Part shown: positions 29,801 through 35,576 of the stretch, in pieces | How positions within the stretch are numbered: the stretch's first letter is position 1 | How the letters are laid out: each line of letters opens with the position of its first letter | NCBI RefSeq assembly: GCF_900099825.1 | Contig: NZ_LT629693.1 | Span: 7,823,001-7,887,000 of the forward strand | Length of the DNA stretch: 64,000 nt | From: Bradyrhizobium ottawaense | GTDB taxonomy: Bacteria > Pseudomonadota > Alphaproteobacteria > Rhizobiales > Xanthobacteraceae | Direction: 5' to 3' | Notes under the pieces: model-generated | The model's database searches: none | Told to the model about the DNA's origin: nothing | Seen by the model: only the letters and a program-made list of their open reading frames with translations | Program-made: the position numbers and the translations under genes

Positions 29801-31008
29801 ACCTCGCCAATGGTACAAACACGCTGAGCGTAACCAACGTCGAGAATATCAACTCGTACGACTTCTCGGGAGTGGCATCGAACGACACGCTGAATCTTTC
29901 CAATGACGTCAGCGGCGTTACCGTAAACCTGCAGCAGGGCGACAACACGCTCAATCTGGCGGCAGGCAGCAATTCGTTCACGAGCATCTTCAATGTTCAG
30001 CACATCAACGGCACGGCGCTCGATGACACCTTGACGATAACAAACGGGCTCTTCGAGCCCGGCAATAATCCGACGGTCGATCTTGGCGCCGGAAACAACA
30101 CGCTCAACATCGGCTCAGGAGCCTTTACGCTTCTGAACGTCCAACACCTCAACGGCGACGGGTCGGACAATTTCATAACGTTCAACAACGACGTCAACGG
30201 CGTTGCCGTCGATCTGGGTGGTGGCAACGACCAACTCAATCTCGCCACCGGCACAAATTCGCTGAGCGTCGCCAATGTCGAAAATGTCAGTTCGGCCGAC
30301 TGGACCGGGGCAGCTTCCAACGACACGCTGACCTTGCGCAACAATGTCACCGGCGGGCTGACCGTCAATCTTCAGCAGGGGTCGAATACGCTCTACCTCG
30401 CCGCCGGCAGCAACACGTTCGACAATCTCTTCAACATCGATCACGTCAACGGCACGTCGTCGGACGACACCTTGACGATCCAGGGCAACGGTACCGGTGC
30501 TGCGATCGACCTCGGCGACGGCAACGATACGCTGAACCTGAATGGAGGGTCGTTCGGCGTTACGGTCGCCAACGTCGAAACGATCAATGGCAGTGCCAAT
30601 TTCGACAACATCACGATCAGCAACGCTGTTACGGGCAGCACGACCATCACGGCGGGCGCCGGCGCCGACAACATCACCGCCAGTGCCGGGCAGGACAACT
30701 TCCGCTTCGCCAGCGTGGCGGATTCCACCATCAACGGCCAGGCCGACACGATCACGAACTTCGACGCCGGCCATGACACGTTCACCTTCTCAGGTATCAC
30801 GGTCGCCAATGGCCAGATCGACTATGTCGGAGCGGGGAGTTTCGAAGGCGCGGGTCACGCGTCGGCGGTCCTGCAGAATGTCGGTCCGGGCAACGACGTG
30901 CTGAATATCGATATCAACGGCGATGGCGTGATGACTTCAGCCGATATGGTCGTCAACCTGACGAACCTTACGGGAACGCTGCACAATTCCAACTTCCTGC
31001 TGGCGTAA
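17839..31008 (+). CDS. giant VCBS/RTX/cadherin-like repeat adhesin
   Basis: About 4389 residues, probably a type I secreted or surface-held calcium-binding adhesin. Order: ten VCBS-like units of 104-107 residues (about 1-1060; marks VHDVTEDA, GSYSYSVADSAVQYLGA, FTIHGVNDAAVIG); an SdrD B-like unit (DGYVAGATVFADTNNNGIL, near 1177); RTX nonapeptides (GGAGNDQLYGNLGNDTLSGG, from 1453); DLGxGND/NVEN solenoid repeats; cadherin-like units (2707-3200; VNEAPTAV, ENGGDVKVADIAVTDD); then a second RTX and solenoid block (3209-4389). There is no Sec signal and the last residues (TLHNSNFLLA) suit a type I secretion end. ATG 17839 has GGGGAA eight bases upstream; ATG 17830 is too close to it. No type I secretion genes are adjacent. 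The divergent regulator probably controls it. Confidence 0.93.
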   Translation: MANSAAIIGAPTVSDVTEDTNLQVLIAAGLISISDANPGQAAFKTTVISASGNLGSLTIAANGSYSYSVADSAVQYLGAGDTKIDTFTVTSLDGTTKKVSFTIHGVNDAAVIGNATVHDVTEDATKPNLTATGSISISDVDQNQASFKTAVISSAGNLGTLTLATNGSYSYSVADSAVQYLGAGDTKVDTFTVTAFDGTTKQINFTIHGVNDAAVIGTPTVHDVTEDATSPFLTANGMISITDADQGQAAFKTAVISAAGNLGNLTIAANGSYSYSVADSAVQYLGAGDTKVDTFTVTSLDGTTKQVSFTIHGVNDAAVIGTPTVHDVTEDATQPLLYAFGTISISDADQGQAAFQAGIISGAGALGTLILLPNGSYAYFVSDAAVQYLGGNDIKVDTFTVTALDGTTKQISFTIHGTNDVAVIGNPTVHDVTEDSNPTTLTATGSISISDADQGQAAFQTTVVSAAGNLGTLTLAVNGSYSYTVADSAVQYLGASDTKTDTFTIASVDGTTKQVTFTIHGVNDAAVIGNPTVHDVTADPSKVTLTATGSISITDVDQGQASFKTSVISASGNLGQLTLASNGTYSYSVAESAAAQLGTGGSKVDTFTVTSFDGTTKQITFTVHGASAVNHPATIGDPTVHDVTEDASVNSAGNLTAVGSISISDPDAGQAAFQTSTTAASGNLGSLVLASNGNYTYTVANSNVQYLGATDTKVDTFTISSVDGTTKQVSFTIHGVNDAAVIGDPQVHDVTEDVAPDGAGNLTATGTLTIADPDQNQNSFLTTVGSTTGNLGNLSITSTGAYSYAVANSAVQYLGASDSKVDTFTVTALDGTTKQVSFTIHGANDAAVIGDPQVHDVTEDVAPDGAGNLTATGTLTIADPDQNQNSFLTTVGSTTGNLGNLSITSTGAYSYAVANSAVQYLGASDSKVDTFTVTSLDGTTKQVSFTIHGANDAAVIGDPQVHDVTEDVAPNGAGNLTATGTLTIADPDQNQNSFLTTVGSTTGNLGSLSITSTGAYSYTVANSAVQYLGASDTKVDTFTVTSVDGTTKQVSFNIHGTQDAPTLSVGTSATGADNANISLAVTAGLIDISNALTIAIQNVPSGYTLNHGTLSDDGSTWVLSKADLTGLALQPVGGLAKPGNFSLHVVASSGDGTHTASTSADIAVTVTANPNEFNGFALDGYVAGATVFADTNNNGILDPGEAHTTTNADGSFTLNGGSGPLVMFGGTDISTNLTFNGVLKAPAGSTVVTPLTTLIVAITTANPTVSTADAAGQVSAAFGLDPTKDLTTFDPVSAAVSGGSDAAVASAILSAGIQVQSTVAQVSAVGGSASSVFTAIASTVSTSASSSTTVDLSASSTVQDIVSHSNVSADAASAVTAVVSAANGSIQSAGTDVTALAQAAVVAQGAATTQLANTDFTKQTQIDALHQTYVTDLGAQVSNAVVGVTGLALVGTLGADVLTGTAGNDAIDGLDGNDTISGGAGNDQLYGNLGNDTLSGGAGDDRLDGGPGFDRATYADATGGITVDLTAGTASGPGVGNDTLVSIEAVSGSDFADTYSAVGFTGSTGLPGRPAGFNEFEGRGGDDVIHGTVNASGEILTRISYVSAAAAVTVDIAAGTGHGTAAGDVAGVGNDTFDHVNAIVGSAYDDTLLGSNNPNGTYEQFDGRAGNDLIDGRGGYDFAVYNNDPNTTSGITVHLAAGTVTGDATIGTDTLRSVEAVRGTNFADVYDATGFSGTSTNAGSSGTFNNFDGEGGNDTIIGNGNTRIQYSQSLAAVTVDLALGTAHGTAAGDIANVGTDTFTGVNAVMGSMFDDTLLGSAGNDTFQGLAGNDYIDGRGGFDTAQYNNLTYVTGAISVDMASGVVIGDPSNGTDTLRSIEGIQGTFFNDTYVATGYGQAGALNVGNNGTFNQFEGMGGNDTITGNGNTRLGYFNATAGVTVNIATGIATGDTSVGTDTFTGVNSVTGSAFNDTIIGDGNSNTLTGGGGNDTIDGGGGADLALYTGARGGYTISFNTPSAGQVQVQDNTANRDGTDTLTNIEVLQFSDQSDLIASGSSSSPIDLSDNRLFFGPTANSFNVLTGTNNDFVKIGFSLSGHVINLGAGTGDTVILGQTGFYNLNLVNVENLVGSAGNDTANFTTNLNGLNVDLGAGNDFVNLANGANTLSVTNVENINATDFSGTASNDTLTLSNNVSGLSVNLAQGNNTLNLAAGSNSFTNIFNVQHVNGTAGDDTLSVSNGFFEPGNNPVVDLGAGNNTFNFGMQGLTLTALNIQHLNGNALDNFVNFNNNVSGIAIDLGLGNDNLSLANGVNSLGVTNVENIQSSDFSGPASNDTLTLTNNVSGLSVNLQQGFNTLNLAAAGNNQLDNLFNVDVVNGSAGDDTLTIGMGIFTPNNDLVIDLGGGNNTLNIAGNNASLSLLNTAHLNGSSLDNFISLNNDVTGLAVDLGLGNDTLNLASGTNSVSLSNVENVNTADYFGGPAAASDDTLTLLNDVSGIAINLQQGNNTLNLAAGTNSLTAYNVQTINGSASADSLTLQNSNYGVTIDLGAGTDTLTLADGSNNVTVKNIENVIGGNGNDNINIADLTGTVTVTGGLGNDFISLGGSQDNIRFTKVADSAAGGGADTVANFDVANDAFVFDHVGGLASGIHFVSSGILDGTLANPQSEAILNGNLLQIDVNGDGQISAGDMEVFINGINGTLTDANFVTIGVDHRPTDIQLSAATVAENSSNGLVVGTLTATDPDAGDTATFSLTDSAGGRFAISGGNLVVNGPIDYETTQSLQVTVRVTDSGGLSYDKNFTIGVIDVNEAPTAVVLSNQVTSTAENGGDVKVADIAVTDDALGTNTLSLSGADASSFSIVAGAGGPELHFIGSANFEAKASYDVTVNANDVTASNHVAPDASQSFHLTITDVNEAPTITSGTTASIAENAPTSTVVYQAVAVDPDTTAPNNTITWSLTGADAAAFSIDAGGNVTLNSPANFEAKNSYSINVVATGGALFDSKAVTVGIIDVNEAPTAVALNNQVTATAENGGDVKVADIAVTDDALGTNVLSLSGADAASFSIVAGAGGNELHFNGGANFEAKTSYDVTVNVNDATASNHVAPDASQNFHLAITNVNEAPTDISLSSNTIGQSTVNGTVVGILSAVDPDAGDTATFSLVNNAGGQFTVSGNNLVVAGSLTAGAQQIVVRDTDSGGLTFDKTLTINVSSGATIVGDATNNTLVGTAGDDLIQGLAGNDRLQGLAGNDTLDGGIGFDRAIYTDATAGISFNLASGTVNGTAAGVGTDTLIGIEGIVGSDFADTFNATGFTGDTGVAGTNVGFNEFEGRGGNDTITGAFNSQGAPLTRISYVSATGSVTVDLQAHTATGDASVGTDTLVGSGFAGVVGSAGADTLLGSNNPSGTVEVFEGRGGNDTINGRGGFDRADYALDPTTTSGITVNLAAGQVVGDATVGTDTLLSIESVRGTNFADSYNAIGFSGTSTNAGSNGTFNEFNGMGGNDTIVGNGNTRISYINATGAVTVDMQTGSTPGTGTATGDASTGTDSFSGVNAVQGSMFDDTIRGSNNATGTETFYGGAGNDFIDGRGGFDLATYNNIYFSTGPVTVNMGAGTATGDASIGSDTLRSIEAVQGTNFNDVYNASTFGTAGALNIGNNGTFNQFEGLGGNDTITGNGNTRVIYSSATGGVTINMQAGTATGDASVGTDSFTGVNSATGSSFADTYNAAGFVGGVGANNTGNFNLFEGLAGNDTITGNGNTRIAYTQATAAVTVNLATGTASGDTSVGTDTITGGVNSVQGSNFNDTLIGGAGNEQFFGGGGNDNISTGGGNDQITGQAGNDTIDGGTGTDIAFYTGPMSAYTITTPGAGQTQVADSVSTRDGTDVLTNVEVLQFSDAAMLLSSGSSGSPIDISAFNLNFNTPLTGTGNDDFLTVGGNIFGHQIDLGAGNDTVILANAGGYTLNLLHVENLIGSSGDDFVSLVNDAAGLVVDLGAGTNDNLNLANGTNTLSVTNVENINSYDFSGVASNDTLNLSNDVSGVTVNLQQGDNTLNLAAGSNSFTSIFNVQHINGTALDDTLTITNGLFEPGNNPTVDLGAGNNTLNIGSGAFTLLNVQHLNGDGSDNFITFNNDVNGVAVDLGGGNDQLNLATGTNSLSVANVENVSSADWTGAASNDTLTLRNNVTGGLTVNLQQGSNTLYLAAGSNTFDNLFNIDHVNGTSSDDTLTIQGNGTGAAIDLGDGNDTLNLNGGSFGVTVANVETINGSANFDNITISNAVTGSTTITAGAGADNITASAGQDNFRFASVADSTINGQADTITNFDAGHDTFTFSGITVANGQIDYVGAGSFEGAGHASAVLQNVGPGNDVLNIDINGDGVMTSADMVVNLTNLTGTLHNSNFLLA
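20050..21012 (+). repeat. three near-identical 321-bp VCBS repeats
   Basis: Units start at 20050, 20371 and 20692, each exactly 321 bp (107 codons). They match almost base for base, including synonymous positions, whereas the earlier units (about 312 bp) differ widely. This points to recent tandem duplication within the adhesin gene. Confidence 0.88.
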
Positions 31009-31023
31009 GCAGGCCGATACCAG

Positions 31024-31054
31024 GAGAGGCGCGCCCACCCAGGGCGCGTCTCTC
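31024..31054 (+). terminator. hairpin after the adhesin gene
   Basis: A 12-bp stem with one G-T pair (arms 31024-31035 and 31043-31054, 7-base loop) begins 16 bp after the stop codon. It lacks a T-run, so termination may be weak or Rho-assisted. It also lies just beyond the end of the convergent oxidoreductase gene. Confidence 0.6.
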
Positions 31055-31081
31055 AGGGGTCTGCGACGCGAGGAGCGGCCC

Positions 31082-31750
31082 CTAGTGCGCCCGCGATCGT
31101 TGCCTCATTGCCGCATTTTCCAGAATCGTCGTGCCGTCTTGCCCGTGGAGAAACTCACCGACAAAGGCCCGACCGATATCGTCCTGATCAATCGTTCCAA
31201 ACGATCCAGGAACGAAACGCCCCAGCACAGCAAGATAGCCTGGGGTGTGCGCGTTACCCGCGATGATGCCGGGACGAAAAATTGCTAAACGTTTGAATCC
31301 GAGACTCCGCACCGCGTCTTCTTTTTCGCCCATGATGCGGGCATAGCGAATCCAGCTCTTGGCATTACTTCCGACCGCAGAAAGAAGTCCAAATCGTTCG
31401 ATTCCCGCCGCCAGGCAACCACGCGCAAACGCACCGACCATGCCGATTTCCAGCTTCTTTATATCCTCTTCGCTCCATTGCTGACTCCCTTTACCGATGC
31501 CGATACAAGATGCGGCATACAAAGGGTCACCCTGCGCGCCGCAGGTCCTGGCAAGTGCGGTGATCTCACTGGCAAAATTTTCCGCACTGGTATCCATGAC
31601 CACCTGGCGCAGACGCGCATCGGCAGCAAGAGGAATCGTGCGACGATTGACCATCACCACTTCCGTGCACGAGCTGGCAGCGAGCAAGGCCCGCACCAGT
31701 CCCGACCCAACTTGACCCGTGCCACCGACGACCAAAACGCGAAAACCCAT
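31082..31750 (-). CDS. NAD(P)-binding oxidoreductase, HTATIP2/NmrA-like
   Basis: A 222-residue Rossmann-fold protein. The nucleotide-binding motif is VLVVGGTGQVGSGLVRALL at the N-terminus (GxxGxxG), typical of atypical short-chain dehydrogenases such as HTATIP2 and NmrA-like proteins. A middle region has GIERFGLLSAVGSNAKSWIRYARIMGEKED, where the Ser/Tyr/Lys pattern of extended SDRs can be partly seen (S, Y and K in that order), and FRPGIIAGN follows as in related NAD(P)H-binding proteins. It is convergent with the adhesin gene and has no operon partner. The function could be a reductase or a redox-sensing regulator; the sequence does not decide. Confidence 0.8.
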   Translation of the reverse strand: MGFRVLVVGGTGQVGSGLVRALLAASSCTEVVMVNRRTIPLAADARLRQVVMDTSAENFASEITALARTCGAQGDPLYAASCIGIGKGSQQWSEEDIKKLEIGMVGAFARGCLAAGIERFGLLSAVGSNAKSWIRYARIMGEKEDAVRSLGFKRLAIFRPGIIAGNAHTPGYLAVLGRFVPGSFGTIDQDDIGRAFVGEFLHGQDGTTILENAAMRQRSRAH

Positions 31751-31947
31751 GCTCTACCTTTCAACACTGGCGGCCAACCATGCAGGGGTTGCCAAGTCCA
31801 ACACGTTCAAAGGTCCGTGTCGTGCATCTGGGAGAATGCACTCTGAACGAAGCGACGAAGAGGGCCGTCCAGTCCGCCATCAGGACCGGGCGCTTCTCCA
31901 GCTTCTCGCCCCGCACAACAGGTGGCCGGCATGAGGGAGGCCAGCAG

Positions 31948-32037
31948 CTAAATCAGCCCTGCCGCTTCGACGATGCGAATGATGCTGAAGGTGAGAACTT
32001 GGCAGGCTAACAGGAAGATCGCGAAATCAATCCACAT
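31948..32037 (-). CDS. 29-residue hydrophobic small protein
   Basis: A short reading frame with an unusually good ribosome site (GGAGGAAT, then GAG, then ATG). The product is 29 residues: an amphipathic start MWIDFAIFLLACQVL, a hydrophobic middle and a short charged end RIVEAAGLI, i.e. one likely membrane helix. I do not recognise a family. It lies about 200 bp upstream of the oxidoreductase start on the same strand and ends in a region with no other gene. The site and the hydrophobic profile make it a plausible real small membrane protein; length alone could also arise by chance. Confidence 0.5.
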   Translation of the reverse strand: MWIDFAIFLLACQVLTFSIIRIVEAAGLI

Positions 32038-32553
32038 CTCATTCCTCCGCGCACCGGTTTGTTGAAGGCAAAGAGATTGACGAGATTCTGGTTAATCAAA
32101 GGTTAATCGCGGCCGCTCGATATCGTCGAACTGGATCGAGGCATCATCGGTCTGGATCATGGCGCGGTATGCTGCTTATCCGCTTTTCGTACACGTCCCG
32201 GCGGCCGCGGCCCGTTCACGTCAAGGGAGGCCGCTGCCGAAGACGCTGGTTGTCTGCCCGCCGCAACCGGTCCGAGCATTCGCTCGCAACCCATCCCCCT
32301 CAATCGATGACGGACGCGAGTTGTCAGGGGTAGGAGTGTGGGTAAAAACCGCGTTTCCACGGAAAATAAGGACAATTGGGCGCTTATGGCGGGCCACGAC
32401 CGACGATAATGAGAACTATGTCTACGCTATAGCCCTATGATTGCCTTCGATGGGGAAGACGCAGTGCCAGATCGCCACGGCGGCCGATTGAAAGCGGAGG
32501 GCATTGTGCGTTAGAATTTGGATTACCCTGTACGAGCAACTACGAGCAACGCC
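32038..32553. other. intergenic region without recognised gene
   Basis: About 515 bp. Several overlapping reading frames exist on both strands, but none has a family look or good ribosome site. The only short repeat seen is a tandem ACGAGCAACT / ACGAGCAACG just before the next gene. Confidence 0.4.
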
Positions 32554-32844
32554 ATGGATCGTTCCAGCCTTTATCGGGTCAGCAGCACGGCGCCACAAAT
32601 CATGTCGCTATTGGCTCTGGTGATTTGCGCGGTGGCCTGGGCCGGGATCGTACGTGATCCTCCGGGAGATGAGGGGCCCATGGCCCATATTTACCAACTC
32701 ATCATGGTGGGACAAATCCCCTTAATGGTGTTTTTCCTTGTTATGGTGGCCCGTCGAGGACATCGGAAAAATCTTCCCGTGTTTGGATTGCAGATCGCAC
32801 TCTGGATTTCTGCTTTGGCTGCTGTACCCATACTCGGCCTGTAG
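32554..32844 (+). CDS. small membrane protein, three spans
   Basis: A 96-residue hydrophobic protein of unknown family. Three membrane segments are visible: IMSLLALVICAVAWAGIV, then IYQLIMVGQIPLMVFFLVMV, then FGLQIALWISALAAVPILGL, with a basic loop RRGHRKNLP between the second and third, which should face the cytoplasm. A GTG-like earlier start would add 12 residues. It ends about 50 bp before the truncated IS91 transposase, whose read-through frame overlaps it on the other strand. Neighbouring mobile DNA means it may be an accessory gene. Confidence 0.65.
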   Translation: MDRSSLYRVSSTAPQIMSLLALVICAVAWAGIVRDPPGDEGPMAHIYQLIMVGQIPLMVFFLVMVARRGHRKNLPVFGLQIALWISALAAVPILGL

Positions 32845-32896
32845 CGCAATTGACGGAGCGTGCGCGGCGGAGCGCGGATCCCATATCGTGCTCTAA

Positions 32897-33823
32897 CTCG
32901 ACGGTGGCGAGTGTCATGACCTTCCGGCGATCACGACCTTCAGCGCGATAGTCCTTCCATCGGAAGGTTACGCCGTTGCGGTCGCAGGCAATCAGCCTGC
33001 TGTTGGCGATGGCGACGCGGTGGGTATAGCGCGACAGATAGGCCAGCACGGCCTGTGGGCCGCCGAACGGACGCTTGGCATAGACCACCCATTTGGCTTG
33101 GCGCAGCGGAGCCAGATGACCCGCGAACGCCTGTGGGTCGGCGAGAGCGGCGTGAGCGCCGAAGAACTGGAGACGACCGGCCTCGTGTGCGGCGAGGAGC
33201 TTCTCCAGAAATAGCCGGCGGAACAGTCGCGAGAGCGACAGTCGCGAGAGCACACGCACCGGGAGGAAGAAGCCGGGGCGGCACGTCACCCAGCGCTCGC
33301 CGTCGAGCGAGATGCCGCCGCCCGGCACGATCATGTGCACGTGCGGATGATGGGTCATGGCGGAGCCCCAGGTATGGAGGACCGAGGTGATGCCGACGCG
33401 GGCGCCGAGGTGCTTGGGGTCGGCGGCGATGGTGCTCAGGGTCTCGGCCGAGGTCTTGAACAGGAGGTCGTAGACGACCGCCTTGTTGTGATAGGCGATG
33501 TCGGCGACGGCCGCTGGCAGCGTAAATACGACATGATAGTACGGCACCGGCAGCAGATCGGCTTCGCGCGCGGCCAGCCATTCCTTTGCCGCCGCGCCCT
33601 GGCACTTCGGGCAATGCCGATTGCGGCAACTATTGTATGAGATCTGGCTGTAGGCGCACTCCTCACAGAGCGCGACATGGCCGCCGAGGGCTGCCGTGCG
33701 GCAGCTCTCGATCGCCGACATCACCTTCAATTGGCCCAGGCTGACATGGCCGGCATTGGCCCGGCGCCATGCCGGGCCGTGGCCGCGGAAGATATCCGCG
33801 ACCTCCAGCGATGGACGCGACAC
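32897..33823 (-). pseudogene. IS91-family transposase, N-terminal 309 residues
   Basis: Y2-type rolling-circle transposase lacking its C-terminus. Visible parts are the N-terminal zinc ribbon (CEECAYSQISYNSCRNRHCPKCQG), the HUH metal site HHPHVHMIV, and the paired catalytic tyrosines in YLSRYTHRVAI. The conserved reading ends at MTLATVE (32897); the frame then runs on into unrelated DNA. The missing end (FIRRFLIHVLP... to the stop) is found intact at 34508-34806 on the other strand, and joining the two restores the frame exactly. The gene starts 12 bp after the recombinase fragment, the usual order for such elements. Almost certainly inactive as it stands. Confidence 0.88.
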
Positions 33824-33835
33824 GAGGAGCCCGCG

Positions 33836-34476
33836 TCAGGTCGGCGGCTCGGCCTGTGTCAGCGTGATGCGGTCGAGCGGGCTCATGACTTGCTGGATCG
33901 TCTTTGTGGCGACGCGGGTATAGAGCGCCGTGGTGTCGAGCTTGGCATGGCCGAGTAGGACCTGGATCACCCGGATATCGATGTTCTGCTCGAGCAAGTG
34001 AGTGGCGAAGCTGTGCCGCAAGGTATGGAGCGATACGCGCTTGTCGATCTCGGCTCTATCGGCGGCGGCATGGCATGCGCGGTTGAGTTGGCGCATCGTC
34101 AGTGGGTTCAGCCGGTTCTGTCCCGGAAACAGCCAGCCTTGTGGCCGCGCCAGCTTCCACCAGGCCCGCAGCAGAGCGAGCAGATGCGGGGACAGCATGA
34201 CATAGCGATCCTTGCGGCCTTTGCCTTGCTCGACCCGGATCACCATGCGCTGGCTGTCGATGTCGGATACCTTCAGTGCCACCACTTCAGAGCACGTAAT
34301 CCTGCTCCGTAAGCCACGCTCAACGCCGTCTTGTATTTGAGCGATGGTGCCGCATCGAGCAGGCGCGCCACTTCCTCCGGACTCAGCACCACCGGCAGCT
34401 TGCTGGGTTCATGGACGAATGCCGTGCGCTCCACGATATCCGGCCGCCCGAGCGTGACCTTGAAGAAAAACCGCAA
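33836..34476 (-). pseudogene. tyrosine recombinase of the IS91-type element, C-terminal part, frameshifted
   Basis: Catalytic part of a phage-type integrase. It begins in the middle of the protein (LRFFFKVTLGRPDIVER) and includes the Arg box (AYGAGLRA) and the box II HTLRHSFATHLLEQ, the His in LLGHAKLDTT and the Tyr in ALYTRV, so all catalytic residues exist in DNA. A single-base loss near 34290 breaks the frame between GLRA and VVALKV. The missing N-terminal part is found at 35133-35360 on the same strand, separated by an inverted block. It precedes the transposase by 12 bp, as in IS91-type elements that carry an accessory integrase. Confidence 0.85.
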
Positions 34477-34507
34477 GCCACGAAGCTTACTGTCGATTGC
34501 CAGATTG

Positions 34508-34806
34508 TCATCCGCAGATTCCTGATCCACGTCCTGCCGCAAGGATTCCACCGCATTCGCCACTACGGCCTGCTTGCCAGCGGAACCCGCGCCGACAACA
34601 TCGTTCAAGCGCGCCGCATGCTCGACGTGACGGCGGCACAGCCCGAGGCTGGCGATACCAGCTGCCCCGAGGCCACCGAACCCAAGCCGAACCCGTGTCC
34701 GTGCTGCGGCGGTCGCATGATCGTCATCGAGAGGTTCCAGCGCGGCGCCTCGCCGCGTTACCGGCCGGCGGCATCCCCAATCGTGATCAGGATCGACACA
34801 TCATGA
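34508..34806 (+). pseudogene. IS91-family transposase, C-terminal fragment (inverted)
   Basis: Encodes the last part of the transposase: VIRRFLIHVLPQGFHRIR, then HYGLLASGTRADN, a second zinc site PNPCPCCGGRM, and the normal end PIVIRIDTS before the stop at 34804. It is on the strand opposite to the N-terminal part at 32897-33823. The base before the fragment is not coding for this protein. The 31 bases just to its left (34477-34507) encode NLAIDSKLRG, a motif of a different integrase type, which matches the bases left of 32897 when the intervening block is flipped. Confidence 0.85.
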
Positions 34807-35132
34807 TCAGATCAGATTCGCGGCCACACCCCATCGCGGCCCTGCTGCTTCGCCGGCTCTTGGCTGGCAATGATCATGCTTGCCCTCGCGTCGCTCTCGA
34901 TAGCCGTCGTCCGCTGCGCGACGCCGATTCTGCCTATCGCAATCGGCCGACCGCGTTCGTCGCCCCCTCAATCGCTTCCCAAACAATGGGCGAGCGGGCA
35001 GCTTTCACTTGATCCTGCGGCGGGCACGGTGGGGCCGGCGTACGCAAACCTCCAATGGTGTCCGCTCCTGAGGGCAGAACAGACTTCTCCGCTACCACGC
35101 GCGACTTCCGAGTTTGTGAAGGTTTGCGGAAG

Positions 35133-35360
35133 CGTCGAGATGGTCTGGTTGAGAGTAGGAACACCGGCGCCGCTCCCCGCCAAATGGAGCTGGTAGCGAC
35201 GGAGGTCTTCGAAGTTCGCCGTATCGGGCGAGCGGCCGAGATAGGCGGCGAAGTTCTTGACCCTTTGAAGGTAGTCATGTTGGGTCTTCGGCGCGAACTT
35301 CCGGATCGTCATGTCTTCGATCATGCGCCGGCGTAACGGGCTCATTGCCTGGTCGGTCAT
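35133..35360 (-). pseudogene. tyrosine recombinase of the IS91-type element, N-terminal part
   Basis: The SAM-like DNA-binding start of the integrase: SPLRRRMIEDMTIRKFAPKT, then HDYLQRVKNFAAYLGRSPD, ending at NQTIST. Beyond 35133 the frame runs into unrelated DNA. Joined to 34476 it restores NQTISTLRFFFKVT in frame. It has an ATG start with GGAG nearby (on the minus strand). Not functional alone. Confidence 0.82.
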
Positions 35361-35504
35361 GGGGAGGCTCCCGTCTGGAGTGAGGGTTGCAACTCCTCAT
35401 CTTCAGACAGGACGCGCCTCTTATCTCTCCCCACCCCGCGCGGTTGGCTGCGGAGCGCTACCGCGCGAGCGGTTTAGACCGTATGTCCCTTTCCATGTGA
35501 AGGC

Positions 35505-35576
35505 GACTCGCCCTCGATGTGATGACGAGGGTTGCCCGGATAGGCCGGGTAGAGCCTCACACAAGGGGGGCGAGTC
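35505..35576 (+). promoter_or_regulatory. structured leader abutting the IS110 transposase start
   Basis: A perfect 8-bp outer stem (GACTCGCC 35505-35512 with GGCGAGTC 35569-35576) ends exactly at the ATG and encloses two smaller hairpins (CCCTCG/CGAGGG, arms 35511-35516 and 35526-35531; CCCGG/CCGGG, arms 35535-35539 and 35545-35549). The outer stem and first hairpin share two bases, so they may alternate. The ribosome site is inside the outer stem. IS110 elements are known to carry a bridge RNA in this non-coding end; this may be part of it or a translation block. Confidence 0.55.
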
